The translations under genes were made by a program, and so were the position numbers. The notes under the pieces were generated by a model. The model worked only from the letters and a program-made list of their open reading frames with translations, was not told the origin of the DNA and made no database searches. Positions 16,142-24,664 of a DNA stretch of 64,000 nucleotides are shown here, in pieces. Source of the DNA: Mannheimia indoligenes. Lineage in GTDB: Bacteria > Pseudomonadota > Gammaproteobacteria > Enterobacterales > Pasteurellaceae. Position 1 is the stretch's first letter. Each line of letters begins with the position of its first letter. The stretch lies in contig NZ_JBAJJM010000002.1 of NCBI RefSeq assembly GCF_036880405.1, positions 93,391-157,390 on the forward strand, read 5' to 3'.

Positions 16142-16550
16142 GCGTTCTCCACACATTAAGTGCTAATAAATTCAATGTTTTGCTTATTATCAAATATAAA
16201 GCCAGCCGATACTAGCAGAAGTTTAAATAAAAGTCATCTATTAAGTGGATCTTTTTTGCTAAAAGATCCATATATATTAAAATGGTAAATTATTTGTTAT
16301 AAATTTGTTTATTATAACCTAGTTATTTAGTGGGTTATATAGAATTTATTACATAAATAAACCAATTTTGTGACGAATATAACAAAATTACTATTTTTTA
16401 ATTGGTTATTTACAGGTAGAATACTTTCCGACACTTTATTATAAATTTAACCAATTTGGGTTATTGTTAGAATTGAGTGAAAATTTGTGGGCGATTACTT
16501 TTCGGTAATCTATTTGTCAAATTATTATATTAATAAATAAGAGGTTTGAG
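16142..16550 (+). promoter_or_regulatory. cydA upstream region with repeated ArcA-like elements
   Basis: About 400 bp without a gene. It holds a 9-bp hairpin GGATCTTTT / AAAAGATCC (16247-16269), two GTTATTTA elements (16322-16329, 16405-16412) resembling the ArcA core GTTAATTA, inverted ATAACC / GGTTAT (16314-16338), and TAACC / GGGTTA (16448-16463). cydAB is oxygen-regulated by ArcA and FNR in relatives; I see no perfect FNR box. AAGAGG precedes the cydA ATG. The regulator assignment is inference. Confidence 0.45.
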
Positions 16551-18101
16551 ATGTTAGACGTAGTTGAACTCTCACGTTTGCAGTTTGCTTTAACTGCACT
16601 CTATCACTTCTTATTCGTACCGCTTACATTAGGTCTTTCTTTCGTACTTGTTGTGATGGAAACACTTTATGTAACTACGGGTAAAGAAGTATATAAAGAT
16701 ATGACTAAATTCTGGGGTAAGTTATTTGGTATTAACTTTGCTCTAGGTGTAACAACTGGTATTACAATGGAATTCCAGTTTGGTATGAACTGGTCATATT
16801 ACTCTCATTATGTAGGTGATATCTTTGGTGCTCCATTAGCGATTGAAGGCTTAATGGCATTCTTCTTAGAATCTACATTTGTGGGCTTGTTCTTCTTTGG
16901 TTGGGAACGTTTATCAAAAGCTAAACACTTATTAACGACTTACTGTGTTGCATTTGGTTCTAACTTATCTGCATTGTGGATTTTAGTAGCTAATGGTTGG
17001 ATGCAAAATCCGGTTGCTTCAGAGTTTAACTTTGAAACAATGCGTATGGAACTTTCAAGCTTCTCTGAATTGTTACTAAATCCGGTTACGCAATCTAAAT
17101 TTTTACATACTGTAACAGCAGGTTATGTTTGTGGTTCTATTTTCGTATTAGGTATTAGTGCATACTACATCTTAAAAGGTCGTGATTTAGGATTTGCTAA
17201 ACGTTCATTCTCTGTAGGTGCAAGTTTTGGTTTATTATCGATTATTGCGGTATTAATTATGGGCGATGAGTCCGGTTATGAAATCGGGAAAGCTCAGCCA
17301 ACAAAATTAGCTGCAATGGAAGGTGAATTTGAAACTCAACCTGCTCCGGCTGCGTGGAATGCATTTGTTATTCCAAATACAGCAGAAATGAAAAATGAAT
17401 TCTCAATTCATATTCCTTATGCCGCCGGTATTATTGCAACGCGTTCTTTAGATACTGAAATTACAGGCTTAAAAGATATCCGTGTAATCAATGAACAACG
17501 TGTTCGTAACGGTATTGTTGCTTACGGTTTACTAGAAAAATTACGTTCTGGTAACTATACAGAAGCAGATAAAGAAGGCTTTAAAGCAGTGCAAAAAGAT
17601 TTAGGTTTTGGCTTATTGTTAAAACAATATACAGACAATGTAGTTGATGCAACAGAAGAGCAAATCCAAAAAGCAGCGGATAATACTATTCCAAATGTAG
17701 GTCCTACTTTCTGGGCATTCCGTGTGATGATGCTTTCAGGTGTGATTATGTTGGTATTGATCATTGCTGCGTTTGTTCAAAATATGCGTGGTAGAGTAGG
17801 GCAAAGTCGTTTCCTATTAAGAACGTTATTATGTGGTATCCCATTACCGTGGATCGCAATTGAATCTGGTTGGTTCTTAGCCGAGTATGGTCGTCAGCCG
17901 TGGGCTATCTATGAGATGTTACCTGTTGGTGTAGCAAACTCTGCATTAACAACAGGCGATTTATGGTTTACGATCGGCTTGTTATGTGGTTTATATACAC
18001 TGTTCTTAATCATAGAAATGTACTTAATGTTTAAATACGGACGACTTGGACCAAGTGCATTAAAAACAGGTCGTTACTACTTTGAACAATCAGCTAAATA
18101 A
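16551..18101 (+). CDS. cydA: Cytochrome bd ubiquinol oxidase subunit I
   Basis: 516 aa (E. coli 522), inner membrane. CydA carries hemes b558, b595 and d, oxidises ubiquinol and reduces O2 with high affinity. Key residues are at the E. coli numbers: His19 (LYHF), Glu99 and Glu107 (AIEGLMAFFLEST), and His186 (SKFLHTVTAGY). The periplasmic Q-loop lies around 240-330. First gene of cydA-cydB-cydX-ybgE; 12 bases to cydB. Confidence 0.98.
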   Translation: MLDVVELSRLQFALTALYHFLFVPLTLGLSFVLVVMETLYVTTGKEVYKDMTKFWGKLFGINFALGVTTGITMEFQFGMNWSYYSHYVGDIFGAPLAIEGLMAFFLESTFVGLFFFGWERLSKAKHLLTTYCVAFGSNLSALWILVANGWMQNPVASEFNFETMRMELSSFSELLLNPVTQSKFLHTVTAGYVCGSIFVLGISAYYILKGRDLGFAKRSFSVGASFGLLSIIAVLIMGDESGYEIGKAQPTKLAAMEGEFETQPAPAAWNAFVIPNTAEMKNEFSIHIPYAAGIIATRSLDTEITGLKDIRVINEQRVRNGIVAYGLLEKLRSGNYTEADKEGFKAVQKDLGFGLLLKQYTDNVVDATEEQIQKAADNTIPNVGPTFWAFRVMMLSGVIMLVLIIAAFVQNMRGRVGQSRFLLRTLLCGIPLPWIAIESGWFLAEYGRQPWAIYEMLPVGVANSALTTGDLWFTIGLLCGLYTLFLIIEMYLMFKYGRLGPSALKTGRYYFEQSAK

Positions 18102-18113
18102 TAGGAGTTAAAA

Positions 18114-19247
18114 ATGCTCGATTATGAATTTCTCCGCTTTATTTGGTGGATTTTAATCATAGTATTATTAATTGGTTTCGCCATTACTGATGGCTTTACT
18201 ATGGGCGTATTAAACCTTTTACCTGTGATTGGTAAGAGTAATGTTGAACGCCGTATTATGATCAACACAGTTGCTCCTCACTGGGATGGTAACCAAGTGT
18301 GGTTATTAACCGCTGGCGGTGCATTATTTGCAGCGTGGCCTACAGTATATGCAACCTCGTTCTCAGGTTTCTATATTGCAATGGTGCTAGTATTAGCAGC
18401 GTTATTCTTCCGCCCTGTTGGTTTTGAGTATCGTGCCAAAATTGATAGTCCGAAATGGCGTAATGCTTGGGACTGGGGGCTATTAATCGGTGGATTTGTA
18501 CCATCATTAGTATTCGGTGTTGCATTTGGTAACTTATTACAAGGTGTACCATTTGAATTTAACAGCATTAACCAATCACAATACACAGGTACATTCTTTG
18601 GTTTATTAAATCCATTTGCATTATTATGTGGTGTGATTAGTTTAATGCTGCTAACAACACAGGGTGCAACTTGGTTACAAATGAAAACCACAGATGAGCT
18701 CCATAATAATTCAAGAAAAGTAGCACAAGTTACAGCAGCAGTTGTATTAGTTGCCTTTGTTCTTGCAGGTGTATGGTTATATTTCAAAGATGGTTTTGTA
18801 GTAACAAGCCAAATTGATCACAATGCACAATCTGTATTTACTAATAAAACAGTAGCAGTTGAAACAGGTGCTTGGTTCAGAAATTATGCGGCAATGCCTG
18901 TATTATGGATCATTCCGGCATTAGCGGTAATTGGTGCATTGCTTACTATCGTTGCATCAAGAGCAAATCGTTCCGGCTTTGCGTTCTTCTCATCATCTAT
19001 TATGATTGTTGGGGTAATTACAACGGCGGCAGTTTCAATGTTCCCATTTGTAATGCCATCAATTACTCATCCTAATATGAGTTTAACGATGTGGGATGCA
19101 ACCGCAAGTCAAACAACATTAACAGTAATGTTAGTAGTAGCGTGTATCTTCGTTCCAACAGTATTAGGCTATACTATTTGGTCATACATCAAAATGTATG
19201 GTCGCTTAGATGCGAGTTACTTAGAACACAATAAATCAGCTTACTAA
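18114..19247 (+). CDS. cydB: Cytochrome bd ubiquinol oxidase subunit II
   Basis: 377 aa integral membrane partner of CydA, about eight to nine helices. Family features: the N-terminus LDYEFLRFIWWILI, the GFTMGVLNLLP stretch, WDGNQVWLLTAGGALFAAWP (residue ~57) and RPVGFEYR. AATAGGAGTTAAAA precedes the ATG. It is followed by cydX after 14 bases, with another AATAGGAG site. Confidence 0.98.
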   Translation: MLDYEFLRFIWWILIIVLLIGFAITDGFTMGVLNLLPVIGKSNVERRIMINTVAPHWDGNQVWLLTAGGALFAAWPTVYATSFSGFYIAMVLVLAALFFRPVGFEYRAKIDSPKWRNAWDWGLLIGGFVPSLVFGVAFGNLLQGVPFEFNSINQSQYTGTFFGLLNPFALLCGVISLMLLTTQGATWLQMKTTDELHNNSRKVAQVTAAVVLVAFVLAGVWLYFKDGFVVTSQIDHNAQSVFTNKTVAVETGAWFRNYAAMPVLWIIPALAVIGALLTIVASRANRSGFAFFSSSIMIVGVITTAAVSMFPFVMPSITHPNMSLTMWDATASQTTLTVMLVVACIFVPTVLGYTIWSYIKMYGRLDASYLEHNKSAY

Positions 19248-19261
19248 TAGGAGAGTGCATT

Positions 19262-19360
19262 ATGTTTTATGTAACTTGGGTGTTAGGTGTAATGCTTGCA
19301 ATTTTCTTTGCAACAGTAATCACTATCAGCATTGAAAAAACAGGTAAGTTTGACGAGTAA
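19262..19360 (+). CDS. cydX: Cytochrome bd accessory subunit CydX
   Basis: 32 aa single-helix peptide needed for assembly or stability of the bd oxidase. It begins MFYVTWVLGVMLAIFF, with the conserved Tyr/Trp pattern of CydX (E. coli MWYFAWILG), and ends in a short polar tail EKTGKFDE. ATAGGAGAGTGCATT is its ribosome binding site. The stop overlaps the ybgE ATG by one base (TAATG). Position after cydB makes the identification firm. Confidence 0.93.
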   Translation: MFYVTWVLGVMLAIFFATVITISIEKTGKFDE

Positions 19361-19647
19361 TGATTAATACTCTTTATAACTTAACAGCAAAGGGCTTGTT
19401 AAAAGCCCTTTCTTTTATTTTAGCCACCGCATTATTTGCAATAATTTTACTAAATTCGACCGCTTTTGCTCTTACTTTTGGAGGAAAAACACCGTATTTA
19501 GTGATGCTCATCTTTTATGGTATGGCAATTTTGTGGATACACGGGGTTGGATTTGAAATTCATTCAACGATTTGGAAAGCAATTTTTTTACCGATAGTAG
19601 GTTATCTTATTGTCATTCCATCTTTATGTATTTTATTAATGAAATAG
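19360..19647 (+). CDS. ybgE: Cyd operon protein YbgE
   Basis: 95 aa with about three membrane helices; YbgE is a small inner-membrane protein of unknown function always found with cydAB. Its ATG overlaps the cydX stop. Unusually, codons ~10-20 (KGLLKALSFIL) coincide with a terminator-like hairpin (19389-19420). A second terminator overlaps its stop codon. Confidence 0.88.
   Translation: MINTLYNLTAKGLLKALSFILATALFAIILLNSTAFALTFGGKTPYLVMLIFYGMAILWIHGVGFEIHSTIWKAIFLPIVGYLIVIPSLCILLMK
19389..19420 (+). terminator. Terminator-like hairpin inside the start of ybgE
   Basis: AAAGGGCTT / AAGCCCTTT with a 5-base loop followed by CTTTTATTTT. It lies 28 bases after the cydX stop, so it could end cydABX transcripts unless ribosomes on ybgE disrupt it. 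Confidence 0.6.
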
Positions 19648-19677
19648 AGGCATTTTTAATGCCTCTATTTGTTTTTG
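19646..19677 (+). terminator. Terminator after ybgE
   Basis: AGAGGCAT / ATGCCTCT with loop TTTTA and tail ATTTGTTTTT; the left arm begins at the end of the ybgE stop codon. It separates the cyd genes from the tol-pal group. Confidence 0.85.
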
Positions 19678-19807
19678 ATAGGTAAAAAATATTTTTACGA
19701 TTAAACTCAAAATATACTTGCACAACGATTTGTCTATCTCTACAATAGCAACCAATTTTCCGCCTAAATTTTGGGCGTTTTTTCATTTTGAAGAAAGAGG
19801 AAAAAGT

Positions 19808-20209
19808 ATGCATTTTCCGATTCGGGTTTATTACGAAGATACTGATGCTGGTGGGGTAGTTTATCACGCTAACTATCTTAATTTTTTCGAGCGAGCTAGA
19901 ACGGAATTTTTAAGGCAATACAATTTTTCTCAGCAGGCACTTTTTGCAAAATCTCTCGCTTTTGTCGTGAAAAAAATTGAGATAGACTATAAGCTACCTG
20001 CACGTTTAGATGATTTATTAAACGTAGAAACAACCATTTCAGAGTTTAAAAAAGCTACTTTGGTGTTTAAGCAAACCTTGTGGAAACAAGATATCTGCTT
20101 AAGTGAGGCAACTGTAACAGTTGCCAGTGTTGATCTCGTTAAAATGAAACCTGTTGCAATTCCTGATGATATTCGTCAAGCATTACAAAAAATTAATTTT
20201 TCTATTTAA
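19808..20209 (+). CDS. ybgC: Acyl-CoA thioesterase YbgC (Tol-Pal associated)
   Basis: 133 aa hotdog-fold thioesterase, first gene of the tol-pal cluster in most proteobacteria. The start at 19808 is chosen for its AGAGGAAAAAGT ribosome binding site and the family N-terminus FPIRVYYEDTDAGGVVYHANYLNFFERARTEFLR, which contains the catalytic Asp and YHANYL motif; a longer frame begins at 19718. In H. influenzae, YbgC hydrolyses short acyl-CoA esters. 21 bases to tolQ. Confidence 0.95.
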   Translation: MHFPIRVYYEDTDAGGVVYHANYLNFFERARTEFLRQYNFSQQALFAKSLAFVVKKIEIDYKLPARLDDLLNVETTISEFKKATLVFKQTLWKQDICLSEATVTVASVDLVKMKPVAIPDDIRQALQKINFSI

Positions 20210-20230
20210 AAACTATTCGGAGTTTTATTA

Positions 20231-20911
20231 ATGCAAACTGAATTTAGCCTTCTATCGTTGTTTTTAGAAGCAAGTATTGTGGTCAAGATCGTAATGTTGA
20301 TCCTTGTTGTATTTTCAATTTTATCTTGGGCGGTTATTATCCAGCGTAGTAAGGTATTAACAAAAGCGAGAAAAGACTCATTGACGTTTGAAGATCGTTT
20401 TTGGTCTGGCGAAGATTTAAACCGCTTACATCAAGGTTTAGAAAACCGTCGTGATGCTTTAACAGGCTCAGAACAAATTTTCTATGTTGGATTTAAAGAA
20501 TTTAACCGTTTACAACAAGCAAATCCTGATGCACCTGAATCTATCATTCAAGGTTCAACTCGTGCAATGAATTTGGCGTTAAACCGTGAAATGGAAAGCC
20601 TAGAAAACTACATCCCGTTTTTAGGCACCGTAGGTTCAATTAGCCCATATATTGGCTTATTTGGTACAGTATGGGGAATTATGCACTCATTTATGGGGTT
20701 AAGTGCAGTTAAACAAGCAACCTTACAATCTGTTGCACCGGGTATTGCAGAAGCATTAATTGCAACCGCGATTGGTCTATTTGCGGCAATTCCAGCAGTT
20801 ATGGCATATAACCGTTTAAACTTACGTTTAGGTAAAGTAGAACAAGGTTATGTGAATTTCATTGATGAATTTACGACCTTATTACATCGTCAAGCCTTTT
20901 CAAAAAGATAA
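20231..20911 (+). CDS. tolQ: Tol-Pal system proton channel subunit TolQ
   Basis: 226 aa, three membrane helices, MotA/TolQ/ExbB family. With TolR it uses the proton gradient to energise TolA during outer-membrane constriction at division. Helix 1 is near residues 15-37; the conserved GTVGSISPYIGLFGTVWGIMHSF covers helix 2; GIAEALIATAIGLFAAIPAVMAYN is helix 3. GGAGTTTTATTA precedes the ATG. An inverted USS pair separates it from tolR. Confidence 0.97.
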   Translation: MQTEFSLLSLFLEASIVVKIVMLILVVFSILSWAVIIQRSKVLTKARKDSLTFEDRFWSGEDLNRLHQGLENRRDALTGSEQIFYVGFKEFNRLQQANPDAPESIIQGSTRAMNLALNREMESLENYIPFLGTVGSISPYIGLFGTVWGIMHSFMGLSAVKQATLQSVAPGIAEALIATAIGLFAAIPAVMAYNRLNLRLGKVEQGYVNFIDEFTTLLHRQAFSKR

Positions 20912-20915
20912 ATAG

Positions 20916-20972
20916 CAAGCGGTTTCTTTCTGATAAAAATTTGCAAAATTCAGTAAAAAATCGACCGCTTGT
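20916..20972. repeat. Inverted USS pair between tolQ and tolR
   Basis: CAAGCGGT (20916-20923) and ACCGCTTGT (20964-20972) around an AT-rich loop, placed inside an operon. It may lower downstream transcription or mark an mRNA end. Confidence 0.6.
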
Positions 20973-21050
20973 AAAGTAATAATGCGTAGTTAAAAGTGCT
21001 ACGTTATATAAATTAATGATAGATGCAAAAGCATCTTAAAAGAGGAAAAT

Positions 21051-21491
21051 ATGTCGATTCGTCGTGTAAAACGTAATGACATTAAATCGGAAATTAATAT
21101 TGTTCCATTCCTAGACGTATTGTTAGTACTATTGCTTATTTTTATGGCAACAGCACCTATTATCAGTCAAAGTGTGGAAGTTAATTTACCTGAAGATACA
21201 CATAGTCAATCTGTATCAAATGAAGATAAAACGCCTGTTATTTTAGAAGTGGCGGGTGTGGGGGCATATAAATTAAAAATTGATGGTAACTATGTGCAAA
21301 GTAATGGGCAAGATAATATTTCTGAAGCAGAAGTGATCGCTTATGCCGGAGAGCAATTTCAAAAAGATAATAATACATTATTTTTAGTTGCCGGTGATAA
21401 AGTTGTACCTTATGAAGAAATTATGAAAGGTATCACATTACTTAAAGATGCAGGGGTTAAATCAGTGGGTTTAATGACTGAAGGCAAATAA
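21051..21491 (+). CDS. tolR: Tol-Pal system protein TolR
   Basis: 146 aa ExbD/TolR family. One N-terminal membrane helix (about 17-37, INIVPFLDVLLVLLLIFMATAPI) carries the essential Asp (VPFLDVLLVLLLIFM), followed by a periplasmic domain. AGAGGAAAAT precedes the ATG. The gap from tolQ is 139 bases, unusually large for this operon because of the USS pair; 16 bases to tolA. Confidence 0.97.
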   Translation: MSIRRVKRNDIKSEINIVPFLDVLLVLLLIFMATAPIISQSVEVNLPEDTHSQSVSNEDKTPVILEVAGVGAYKLKIDGNYVQSNGQDNISEAEVIAYAGEQFQKDNNTLFLVAGDKVVPYEEIMKGITLLKDAGVKSVGLMTEGK

Positions 21492-21507
21492 TCAGCAAGG
21501 ATAACGT

Positions 21508-22794
21508 GTGAAATCTCAACAAGATAGACTAGAGCTTGCAGTTATTATTTCGATCTTATTACATATATTATTGATTGGATTATTATTGCTTGGGTCTCTT
21601 TTCACCAAAACGGAATTAGCAGCGGCTGGAGGTAGTGGCGGTGATAGCGACAGCTTCGAAGCCGTAATGGTTGATACCGGGCAAGTGGCGGCGGAATATG
21701 GGCAATTGATGGCGGAGAAAAAGGGCTCTAAACCAGCTAAGCCAACGGTAGAGCCTAGAGAAGAGCCTGAAGAAACTGTTGAAGAAGCGGAAGAAAAGCC
21801 AACTCCGGAAGAAATTGAGCAACAAAAGAAAGCTGAATTAGCGGCAATTCAAGAAAAGCAACGTCAGCAAAAGTTGCAAGAGCAGCAAAAACTTCAAGAA
21901 CAGCAAAAGCAAGAGCAAGCGAAACAAGAAGAAATTAAAAAGCAACAAGCAGCCGAAGAGGCTACACGTAAAAAAGCAGCTGAAGCAGCAAAATTAAAAG
22001 CAGATGCAGAAGCTAAGCGTTTGGAAGCTGCTGCTAAACAAGCTGAAGAAGAAAGAAAAGCGAAAGAAGCCCAAGAGAAGAAACTTGAGCAACAAAAAAA
22101 AGCTGAAGCTGAAAAGAAATTACAAGAGCAGAAAGAGCTAAAAGAGAAACAAGCTAAGGAAAAAGCAGAGAAAGAAGCTAAGGAAAAAGCTGAGAAAGAG
22201 GCTAAAGCGAAAGCCGAAAAAGAAGCTAAAGAAAAAGCAGAAAAAGAAGCCAAAGCAAAAGCTGAAAAAGAAGCTAAAGAAAAAGCAGAGAAAGAAGCTA
22301 AAGCAAAAGCTGAAAAAGCTGCTAAAGAAAAAGCAGAGAAAGAGGCTAAAGCAAAAGCCGCTGCTGAAGCAAAAGCTGCTCAAGCGAAGAATAACAAAGC
22401 ACTTGACGATTTCCTAGATGGTGGCGACATTGGCGGTGGTTCAAGCAAAGGCGGTAATAAAAACTCATCGGGTTCTCAAGGATCAGGCGGTACAAGTGGT
22501 CTTGGTCAAGGTGCGAATGTCGATGGTAATGCATACGGTCAGCGAATTAAGAAATTAATTCAATCTAAATATCGTGTTGATCCAAGCTTTGCAGGAAAAC
22601 AATGCGATGTTAAGATTTTCTTAAGTCGAGATGGTACAATTACTAATTATCAAGTAGTTAGTGGCGATAAAGCAGTGTGTGATGCAGCGGTAAGTGCAAT
22701 TGTGGCAACCAGAAAAGTGCCGCCTGCACCATCAGATGCAGTCTATAATATGTTTAAATCTCCAACGCTTGATTTTAGTTTAAAAGTTAAATAA
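21508..22794 (+). CDS. tolA: Cell envelope integrity protein TolA
   Basis: 428 aa. It begins with GTG (21508), supported by CAAGGATAAC upstream. Domain I: one membrane helix near residues 12-35. Domain II (about 75-295): a very long Lys/Ala/Glu-rich helix with nearly perfect AEKEAKAK / AEKEAKEK octads (DNA 22160-22350). Domain III (about 335-428): a globular periplasmic domain (YGQRIKKLIQSKYRVDP... with two Cys) that contacts TolB and Pal. The antisense reading of the repeat gives false Phe/Ser/Cys-rich frames. Domain II repeats may change length by slippage or recombination. Confidence 0.96.
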   Translation: MKSQQDRLELAVIISILLHILLIGLLLLGSLFTKTELAAAGGSGGDSDSFEAVMVDTGQVAAEYGQLMAEKKGSKPAKPTVEPREEPEETVEEAEEKPTPEEIEQQKKAELAAIQEKQRQQKLQEQQKLQEQQKQEQAKQEEIKKQQAAEEATRKKAAEAAKLKADAEAKRLEAAAKQAEEERKAKEAQEKKLEQQKKAEAEKKLQEQKELKEKQAKEKAEKEAKEKAEKEAKAKAEKEAKEKAEKEAKAKAEKEAKEKAEKEAKAKAEKAAKEKAEKEAKAKAAAEAKAAQAKNNKALDDFLDGGDIGGGSSKGGNKNSSGSQGSGGTSGLGQGANVDGNAYGQRIKKLIQSKYRVDPSFAGKQCDVKIFLSRDGTITNYQVVSGDKAVCDAAVSAIVATRKVPPAPSDAVYNMFKSPTLDFSLKVK

Positions 22795-22810
22795 CTTTAG
22801 AGGGTTAAAA

Positions 22811-24097
22811 ATGAAATTATTCTCTCGTATATCGAGTGTAATAGCGATAGTTTCTACATTGGTTACAAGCCAAGTGATGGCAGATTCTGATGTTCGAATT
22901 TCTATTGATGAAGGTGTAAGTATGGCTCAACCGATTGCGGTTGTGCCGTTTAAAGCAAGTGGCGTGCCTGCTGATGTGGCACAGATTATTTCTGACGATT
23001 TGCGAAATAGTGGTAAATTTACACCGCTTGAACGTTCTCAAATGCCTGCACAACCGGGTTCTGCTGGAGAAGTAGTAGCAGATCAATGGAGTGCTATTGG
23101 GATTGATAATATTGTTGTAGGACAAGTAAGTAGCACTGGCGGCGGTTATAACGTAGCTTATCAATTAATTGATACGCTAGGGACTTCAGGGACTGCAGGT
23201 GGTGTAATTGCTCAAGGCTCATTCATTGTGCCAGCAGCACAAATCCGTCAAGGTGCTCACACAGTAAGTGATCAAGTATTTGAAAAATTAACTCAAATTC
23301 GTGGTGCATTTAGAACGAAAATTGCTTATGTAGTACAACGTGGCGTATCATCTTATGAATTACGTGTATCGGATTATGATGGCTTCAACGCTTTCACTAT
23401 TACAACAAGTAAAGAGCCATTAATGTCTCCAGAATGGTCTCCGGATGGTAGCAAATTAGCCTATGTTACCTTTGAGAACAAAAAAGCACAGGTTGTTGTG
23501 CACGATATCCGTTCAGGTTCTCGCCGTGTTGTAGCTGCATTAAAAGGGCATAACGGTGCACCGGCATTCTCACCAGACGGTTCTCGTATTGCATTTGCTT
23601 CTAACCAAGATGGTGAGTTAAATATTTATGTGGTGGGTAGCAACGGTGGAACACCAAGCAAATTAACTGCAAATGCAGGAAATAATACTGAGCCTAGCTG
23701 GTCTCCAGACGGGAGTACAATCTACTTCACTTCTGACCGTGCTGGTTCTCCACAAGTGTATAGAATGAGTTCATCAGGTGGCGGTGCAAGCCCAATGGGT
23801 GGTCGTGGTAGCTACAATGCTAAAGTATCATCTGATGGTAAGAATCTAATCATGATTGCCGGTGATAGAGTTGTGAAACGCGATCTCGCTTCAGGTGGCA
23901 CGGAAGTACTGAGTTCAACTTTCTTAGACGAAAGTCCAAGTATTTCACCAAATGGCATTATGGTTATTTATAGCTCTACCAAAGGTACGAGTAAAGTGCT
24001 ACAATTGGTATCCGCAGATGGGCGTTTTAAAGCTAATTTGCCGGGAGCAGGCGGACATTATAAATTCCCTGCGTGGTCCCCATACTTAACTAAATAA
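22811..24097 (+). CDS. tolB: Tol-Pal system beta-propeller protein TolB
   Basis: 428 aa periplasmic protein. Signal peptide MKLFSRISSVIAIVSTLVTSQVMA, an N-terminal alpha/beta domain (PIAVVPFKASG...) and a six-bladed beta-propeller with repeated SPEWSPDGSKLAYV, PAFSPDGSRIAFAS and EPSWSPDGSTIYFTS blades. TolB binds Pal and TolA domain III. AGAGGGTTAAAA precedes the ATG. 27 bases to pal. Confidence 0.97.
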   Translation: MKLFSRISSVIAIVSTLVTSQVMADSDVRISIDEGVSMAQPIAVVPFKASGVPADVAQIISDDLRNSGKFTPLERSQMPAQPGSAGEVVADQWSAIGIDNIVVGQVSSTGGGYNVAYQLIDTLGTSGTAGGVIAQGSFIVPAAQIRQGAHTVSDQVFEKLTQIRGAFRTKIAYVVQRGVSSYELRVSDYDGFNAFTITTSKEPLMSPEWSPDGSKLAYVTFENKKAQVVVHDIRSGSRRVVAALKGHNGAPAFSPDGSRIAFASNQDGELNIYVVGSNGGTPSKLTANAGNNTEPSWSPDGSTIYFTSDRAGSPQVYRMSSSGGGASPMGGRGSYNAKVSSDGKNLIMIAGDRVVKRDLASGGTEVLSSTFLDESPSISPNGIMVIYSSTKGTSKVLQLVSADGRFKANLPGAGGHYKFPAWSPYLTK

Positions 24098-24124
24098 TAA
24101 TATTTCTCTAATTAGGAGCAACAA

Positions 24125-24598
24125 ATGAAAAAATTTGCTAAAGTTTTAATGGTAGCAGTACCAGCTTTCGCATTAGCAGCATGTAGCAGCTCATCTGATG
24201 ATGCAGCAGCAAACGCAAATGCAAACGCAGCAGCGAATGCAGCAGGCGAATTCGGTGGTTTAACAGCTGAGCAATTAAAAGCACAATACAACACAGTATA
24301 CTTCGGTTTTGATAGTTATGCAGTTGAAGGTGAATACCGTCAATTATTAGACGCTCACGCTCAATTATTAGCTAAAACTGAAGGTAAAGTAACTATCGCT
24401 GGTCACGCGGATGAGCGTGGTACTCCAGAGTACAACATCGCATTAGGTCAACGTCGTGCAGATGCAGTTAAAGGTTACTTAGCAGATAAAGGTGCTAACA
24501 ATACTTCAACTGTTTCTTACGGTGAAGAGAAACCTGCAGTGTTAGGTCATTCTGAGTCTGACTACGCGAAAAACCGTCGTGCAGTATTAGAATACTAA
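24125..24598 (+). CDS. pal: Peptidoglycan-associated lipoprotein Pal
   Basis: 157 aa outer-membrane lipoprotein, homologue of the Haemophilus P6 antigen. Signal peptide with lipobox LAAC (Cys ~20), an Asn/Ala-rich linker (AANANANAAANAAG), then the OmpA-like peptidoglycan-binding domain: VYFGFDSYAVEG, AGHADERGTPEYNIALGQRRADAVKGYL and EKPAVLGHSESDYAKNRRAVLEY. ATTAGGAGCAACAA precedes the ATG. The operon ends here with a strong terminator; no cpoB/ybgF follows. Confidence 0.98.
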   Translation: MKKFAKVLMVAVPAFALAACSSSSDDAAANANANAAANAAGEFGGLTAEQLKAQYNTVYFGFDSYAVEGEYRQLLDAHAQLLAKTEGKVTIAGHADERGTPEYNIALGQRRADAVKGYLADKGANNTSTVSYGEEKPAVLGHSESDYAKNRRAVLEY

Positions 24599-24619
24599 TT
24601 CTTAGTTGATTCTAAAATG

Positions 24620-24649
24620 AAGCCCTGAATAATCAGGGCTTTCTTTTTA
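24620..24649 (+). terminator. Intrinsic terminator after pal
   Basis: AAGCCCTGA / TCAGGGCTT with an ATAA loop and tail TCTTTTT. Confidence 0.93.
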
Positions 24650-24664
24650 TTAAATATCTATATT

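Noticed and set aside
21616..22383. Phe/Ser/Cys-rich minus-strand frames across tolA
   Set aside because: They are the antisense reading of the Lys/Ala/Glu octads of TolA domain II; the codon pattern of the plus strand fully accounts for them.
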